Shown here one piece after another: positions 61,301 to 64,000 of a stretch of 64,000 nucleotides of DNA. Source of the DNA: Vermamoeba vermiformis. Its lineage: Eukaryota > Tubulinea > Echinamoebida. Position 1 is the first letter of the stretch, and every line of letters starts with the position of its first letter. The notes below the pieces were generated by a model, which was given only the letters and a program-made list of their open reading frames with translations, was not told the DNA's origin and searched no databases. The stretch lies in NCBI GenBank assembly GCA_045837725.1, contig JBEWZL010000053.1:62001-126000 (forward strand), read 5' to 3'. The position numbers and the translations under genes were made by a program.

Positions 61301-63512
61301 ATGGAAGATATATCCGCGGAAAAAACGCTGCTGCAATCAACGACTAACGAACATCCACCGCCCAATCCACCAACACAAGTTTCCCAAAGGAAAAAAATAA
61401 TTAAATTAATATTTGGCATTATATGTATGATAGGAATAGTTGTAGGATGGGTAAGAACAATTACGTTCGTTATTAAAATTTAATTTTTGGATCACGCGCC
61501 CAGAAAATAATGCAATTAATTCTGTTTATATCGAATATGCCCTGATCATATTATTAATAGGTTGGTGGAGCATTTATAACTCAAATCATCGAGAAAAAAT
61601 CGTTCGATAAGCCAATGTTCATTTTCTATTGGAACACCAACTTTTTTATTCTCTGCGGCATCGTGCAAATTGCTGTCGATGTATACAAATACACTAAACA
61701 TGGTAAGTATAATTACATTTATATTATTAGTCCTTTTCTGTTGATTTGATCCGAAAAACTTCGATCCGGATTCATTTTGCTAAATTAGTTGCTTTTTAGG
61801 AAGGAAACTACCAGTATACTATAAATGGACTTTAAAATCAGATTCATACGAAAAAATGGTCAATCTAAACGAAGAGCCTGAAAATCAAAAAGTAACGAAA
61901 GATCTGACATTGCTACGCCTATTTTTATCTTGCTTAGTATTAACTGTAATGTGGGTCAGTTCAGGTACGCAATTAATTACTAAAATATTCATAAACGACA
62001 CCTAATAAGGTTATTTTTTTAAGGTTACATGTGGTTCGTTGGATTAAGTTTGACTTCAGTTTCGAATAGCAGCGCCATTTATCAATGCGCGTCATTCTTT
62101 GTGTTTATATTCTCATTTTTGTTCCTAAACGAAAAGGTACGATTATACTCACTCGTAATAACGAATAATATAAAACTTTATTACTGGAACTGTGTAGATG
62201 AAGAAAATTACCCACAAGTGGTTCCCCCCCCCGATTTTAACCCCTTCTTAAAATTTTTTTTTAATCATTTGAACCAAAGAATTTTTCGACATCCGAGAAT
62301 CTGAATCCAAATTTTTAAACAAATGGACTAATTTTAGCGATTTTAAATCCTAATATTTACTTTTTAGGCAAATTTATCAAAAACATTAGCGGTCTTAGTT
62401 TCCATGGCCGGAGTATTTCTGATTTCTTACGTGGGTGCATCCAGTACAAAATCGGAAGAATTTCCTCGCGAACTAGAAGGCAATATTTATATGCTCGGCT
62501 CTGCATTTACATGGGGATTGTACGAAGTATTTTACAAGAAATTCATTGGTGACGCTAAACTGGACGTAAGTACATTCTCTTTCGATTTTGATCAAATTTT
62601 CGAAAAGGCAACCTTTTGACACGTGTCAAACGAAACTTTGCAAACATTTTTCGTTTAGAACGTGATAAATTTGAGAAATTTGTTCGGTTATTGTTCGATT
62701 CTAAATCTGCAAGCAGAAGATATTTTTTTTGGCACCGTGAAAAATATTATTAAAGTTGACACGTGTCATTTTTCTTTATACCCAATTTAGGCAATTGATG
62801 ATTAACAGAAACAAAATGTCGCCGAAAAATAATCCGAAGCGATCGAGCAGTGAGCGTAAAATATTTTTCTAATTAATTTTTTTTATTTTTTCACAGGTGG
62901 TGAATATGTACATGATGGTGATGGGTCTTATTAACGTGTTCTTATTGTGGCCTATTCTCGTCATACTGCACTACACGGGCATCGAAACTTTTGAATTCCC
63001 TTCGTTTGACTTGACAATGTGGCTCTTATTCAACGCAGCTGTGGGTCTCACTTTGAACTACTTAATTATGCTCTCCATCGCACTAACGTCACCGCTATTT
63101 ACGCGCATTGGTGAAATGTGCACCATTCCTGGCTCCATGCTCGTGGATCTCGTCATTCTCAAACAGATCTTCCCTGTCAGTTGGTACTTTGGTACGCACT
63201 AACAAGCACCATTTTCTATTTTATCGTTGTTAATATAATTATAATACTTTAATCTTTTTTTGAAATTTTTGCCACCGCGTAAAAGTTAAATTTTCGATGC
63301 AAACATTTGAATGGTAAAATTAAGGAAATTAATTCTTAATATTCTTGTTAGGTGCTCTAATGGTGATTGGTGGATTTGTGTTACTAAATGTAGCATATGT
63401 CTATGAGACTAAGCACGAGAAGAAAGACCCGAACGACGCGTCGACGTTGTGGGAGAAAATTTGGTGCAAATCGTGTCAAATTCATTGGAAAAAACGAAGG
63501 CGGCAGAATTAA
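61301..63512 (+). CDS. SLC35F-type solute transporter
   Basis: Exons 61301-61450, 61561-61702, 61800-61964, 62024-62135, 62368-62565, 62897-63191, 63352-63512 (TAA), all in phase, about 400 residues. About ten hydrophobic helices with the drug/metabolite-transporter pattern: WFVGLSLTSVSNSSAIYQCA, FLFLNEKANLSKTLAVLVSM followed by AGVFLISY, GSAFTWGLYEVFYKK, ALTSPLFTRIGEMCTIPGSM, and FGALMVIGGFVLL. The N-terminus carries a possible dileucine signal (EKTLL) and the C-terminus is basic. SLC35F members are largely orphan; some carry thiamine or nucleotide sugars, so substrate is unknown. Two introns are oversize: 62136-62367 (with a C9 run at 62224-62232) and 62566-62896, which holds two TGACACGTGTCA copies. 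Confidence 0.88.
62617..62628. repeat. TGACACGTGTCA palindrome, copy 7 (intron)
   Basis: Perfect copy in SLC35F intron 62566-62896. Followed by A rather than T, unlike the other seven. Confidence 0.9.
62757..62768. repeat. TGACACGTGTCA palindrome, copy 8 (intron)
   Basis: Perfect copy in the same SLC35F intron, 140 bases after copy 7. Context TTGACACGTGTCAT. Confidence 0.9.
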
Positions 63513-63845
63513 AAAAGCATTAATAATATAACGATTCTGATTCACTAATATATTAATAGTATTAATAGTTAGTTTAGCTTTTCCCGCGTGGAATGGAACC
63601 GGTCAAAAAGAAAGTTGTTCAAAAAATTGACTTTATATTTTACAAGATTTAAATATGAGTATCAATATGGTATGTATGATTTACAACGAGGGTTTTTGTT
63701 GTATATACATGCTACTTGGCTAACAAGTAATGTTTTTGATATGTACTACGTTTTACTGGAAGAAAACACATCTGTTGCGATAAATAATTGTTTAATAAAA
63801 CTAAAATTACAAATTCGATGGATTACAAGCGACACGAGGCCTATC
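63513..63845. other. Convergent 3' intergenic region
   Basis: About 330 AT-rich bases between two convergent genes. Nothing recognised. Confidence 0.4.
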
Positions 63846-64000
63846 TTATATTTCAGGAGCAGGCTTATCATTTTGCAAATAGTGTTGCAATCTGCCTTCA
63901 AGCTCGAAGATTTTGTTCTTCAAGGTCATGTTCTCGTGGAAGGTTTTCTCGTACATGTCGCGGTAGTCTTCCTTTGTCGTCTCTCGCAGCTTCTTATTTT
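63846..64000 (-). CDS. C-terminal end of a coiled-coil protein (partial)
   Basis: Minus-strand open frame entering from the right edge and ending TAA at 63846-63848. It reads KKLRETTKEDYRDMYEKTF and continues TLKNKIFELEGRLQHYLQND, heptad-rich and charged, ending KPAPEI. No family can be assigned from 50 residues. Confidence 0.6.
   Translation of the reverse strand, partial: NKKLRETTKEDYRDMYEKTFHENMTLKNKIFELEGRLQHYLQNDKPAPEI

Overview
The window is nuclear DNA from an intron-rich protist, most likely an amoebozoan; I cannot fix the species. Nearly every gene is split by short GT-AG introns of about 45-80 bases (donors mostly GTAAGT or GTACGT, acceptors mostly TTAG or CAG). The gene set is typical of free-living amoebae: receptor-type TKL kinases, a Rho GTPase-BTB protein with a CaaX end, an ABCG pump with a Cys-rich ectodomain, and CLU/RCC1 proteins. 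TAA, TAG and TGA all end genes, so the nuclear code looks standard. I saw no virus-derived element, no IS-like or LINE-like transposon, and no CRISPR.

Layout. 1-9.1 kb: the 3' part of an UNC93-like membrane protein, two related SUKH-fold proteins (one also carrying a TFIIS-type central domain), an F-box/LRR gene, and a decayed patch (5.29-6.14 kb) with a SUKH fragment and a broken MYND gene. 9.1-15.7 kb: a mitochondrial ERA GTPase whose largest intron holds a complete 5S rRNA gene, a zinc-ribbon/proline-rich/PX protein, and the ppGpp(p)ase-like HDDC3. 15.9-24 kb: a double-BTB/ankyrin protein, a small tail-anchored protein, and a large Ig-repeat receptor kinase. 24.4-32.5 kb: a CUE/RING/SNF2 DNA-repair helicase, a GPI-type surface protein, a long endonuclease V, and methionine sulfoxide reductase A. 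32.8-43.7 kb: a second receptor kinase with a Cys-rich ectodomain and a large ABCG transporter. 43.9-56.9 kb: two CLU/RCC1 paralogues placed head to head. 57-64 kb: RhoBTB, ArfGAP, an SLC35F-type transporter, and the end of a coiled-coil gene.

Themes. Several genes deal with signalling and the cell surface (two TKL receptors sharing the same juxtamembrane module, RhoBTB, ArfGAP, F-box and BTB adaptors). Others deal with genome or nucleotide care (SNF2/RING, endonuclease V, HDDC3) or mitochondria (ERA, CLU proteins).

Two patterns stand out. First, the 12-base palindrome TGACACGTGTCA occurs eight times, seven of them inside introns, where about 0.004 would be expected by chance. Second, at least eleven positions in eight otherwise sound, domain-rich genes require a +1 change of reading frame; six of these coincide with a CTT codon followed by a purine. 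This may be programmed +1 frameshifting or recurrent assembly error, and raw reads, cDNA or peptides would decide.
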